Below are positions 5,621-5,727 of a stretch of 5,727 bases of DNA, one piece after another; the stretch's first letter is position 1, and every line of letters begins with the position of its first letter. The notes under the pieces were generated by a model. The model searched no databases and had not been told where the DNA came from. It saw only the letters and a list, made by a program, of their open reading frames with translations. Position numbers and translations under genes: made by a program. The stretch is from assembly GCA_039809105.1 (NCBI GenBank), contig JBDHUJ010000056.1, positions 1 through 5,727 of the forward strand, given 5' to 3'. The DNA is from JBDHUJ01 sp039809105. Lineage in GTDB: Bacteria > Patescibacteriota > Saccharimonadia > Saccharimonadales > UBA4665.

Positions 5621-5726
5621 ACCGCAAGTATTCGGTGGGGCTGGTAAATAACTCCGGTTGGTTGGCCCTTGCCATCCATTCCCGGCAGAAATCCTCCAGC
5701 CGGCGGGTCAGCAGCCGTCCGCCGTA
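5601..5726 (-). CDS. 3' end of an unidentified gene running in from the right
   Basis: An open minus-strand frame enters at the window edge and stops at TAG 5603-5601, giving 41 visible residues beginning YGGRLLTRRLEDFCREW and ending TEYLRFTLVPC. Composition is protein-like, with mixed charged and hydrophobic residues and no low complexity, and it reads better than the plus-strand frames here. It overlaps the convergent CHAP gene by 20 nt, just past the point where the CHAP repeats break off. I do not recognise the family. It could be a real convergent gene or a chance frame; no start is visible. Confidence 0.4.
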   Translation of the reverse strand, partial: YGGRLLTRRLEDFCREWMARANQPELFTSPTEYLRFTLVPC

Positions 5727-5727
5727 G

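Noticed and set aside
1..5727. tRNA, rRNA, CRISPR array, insertion sequence ends, or recoded stop codons
   Set aside because: None is visible: no spaced direct repeats, no transposase motif with terminal repeats, no cloverleaf noticed, and TGA, TAG and TAA all act as plausible stops.

Overview
The window is bacterial DNA of moderately high GC content. It carries five complete, tightly packed genes for cell-surface glycans and cell-wall turnover plus a type II toxin-antitoxin pair, making seven coding regions with a partial one at the right edge. TGA is used as a stop (end of the GT2 gene), so the genetic code looks standard. A small secreted CHAP amidase with a short signal peptide, next to a GT-C, a GT4 and a GT2 glycosyltransferase, would fit a Saccharibacteria/Patescibacteria-type genome or an actinobacterium. 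Nothing here settles the phylum, and this is inference from gene content only.

Layout. 1-150: non-coding lead-in with a ribosome binding site. 151-1599 (+): multi-pass GT-C type glycosyltransferase. It ends 3 nt from the end of a convergent minus-strand block, which is transcribed right to left: GT2 glycosyltransferase (4446-3394), AbrB/VapB-type antitoxin (3361-3101), PIN/VapC-type toxin (3095-2685) and GT4 glycosyltransferase (2697-1603). The toxin-antitoxin module sits between the two glycosyltransferases. It has its own near-consensus sigma70-type promoter inside a perfect 13-bp inverted repeat that also covers the last codons and stop of the GT2 gene, and the toxin gene overlaps the GT4 start by 13 nt.

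4447-4642: a divergent intergenic region. On the plus strand it holds an extended -10 promoter and a roughly 105-nt leader that can fold into a three-way junction, followed by a hairpin that masks the Shine-Dalgarno sequence of the next gene. 4643-5620 (+): secreted CHAP-domain wall hydrolase with a C-terminal array of about 36-residue beta repeats that stops half way through the fourth unit. 5601-5726 (-): the 3' end of an unidentified gene that converges on and overlaps the CHAP gene.

How they may work together: the GT2 and GT4 enzymes would add sugars from activated donors on the cytoplasmic side, the GT-C enzyme would use a lipid-linked donor on the outer side, and the CHAP protein would act on peptidoglycan outside the cell. 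The most unusual points are the coupling of a toxin-antitoxin operon to glycan genes, its operator built into a neighbour's coding end, its apparently leaderless transcript, and the structured leader of the CHAP gene.
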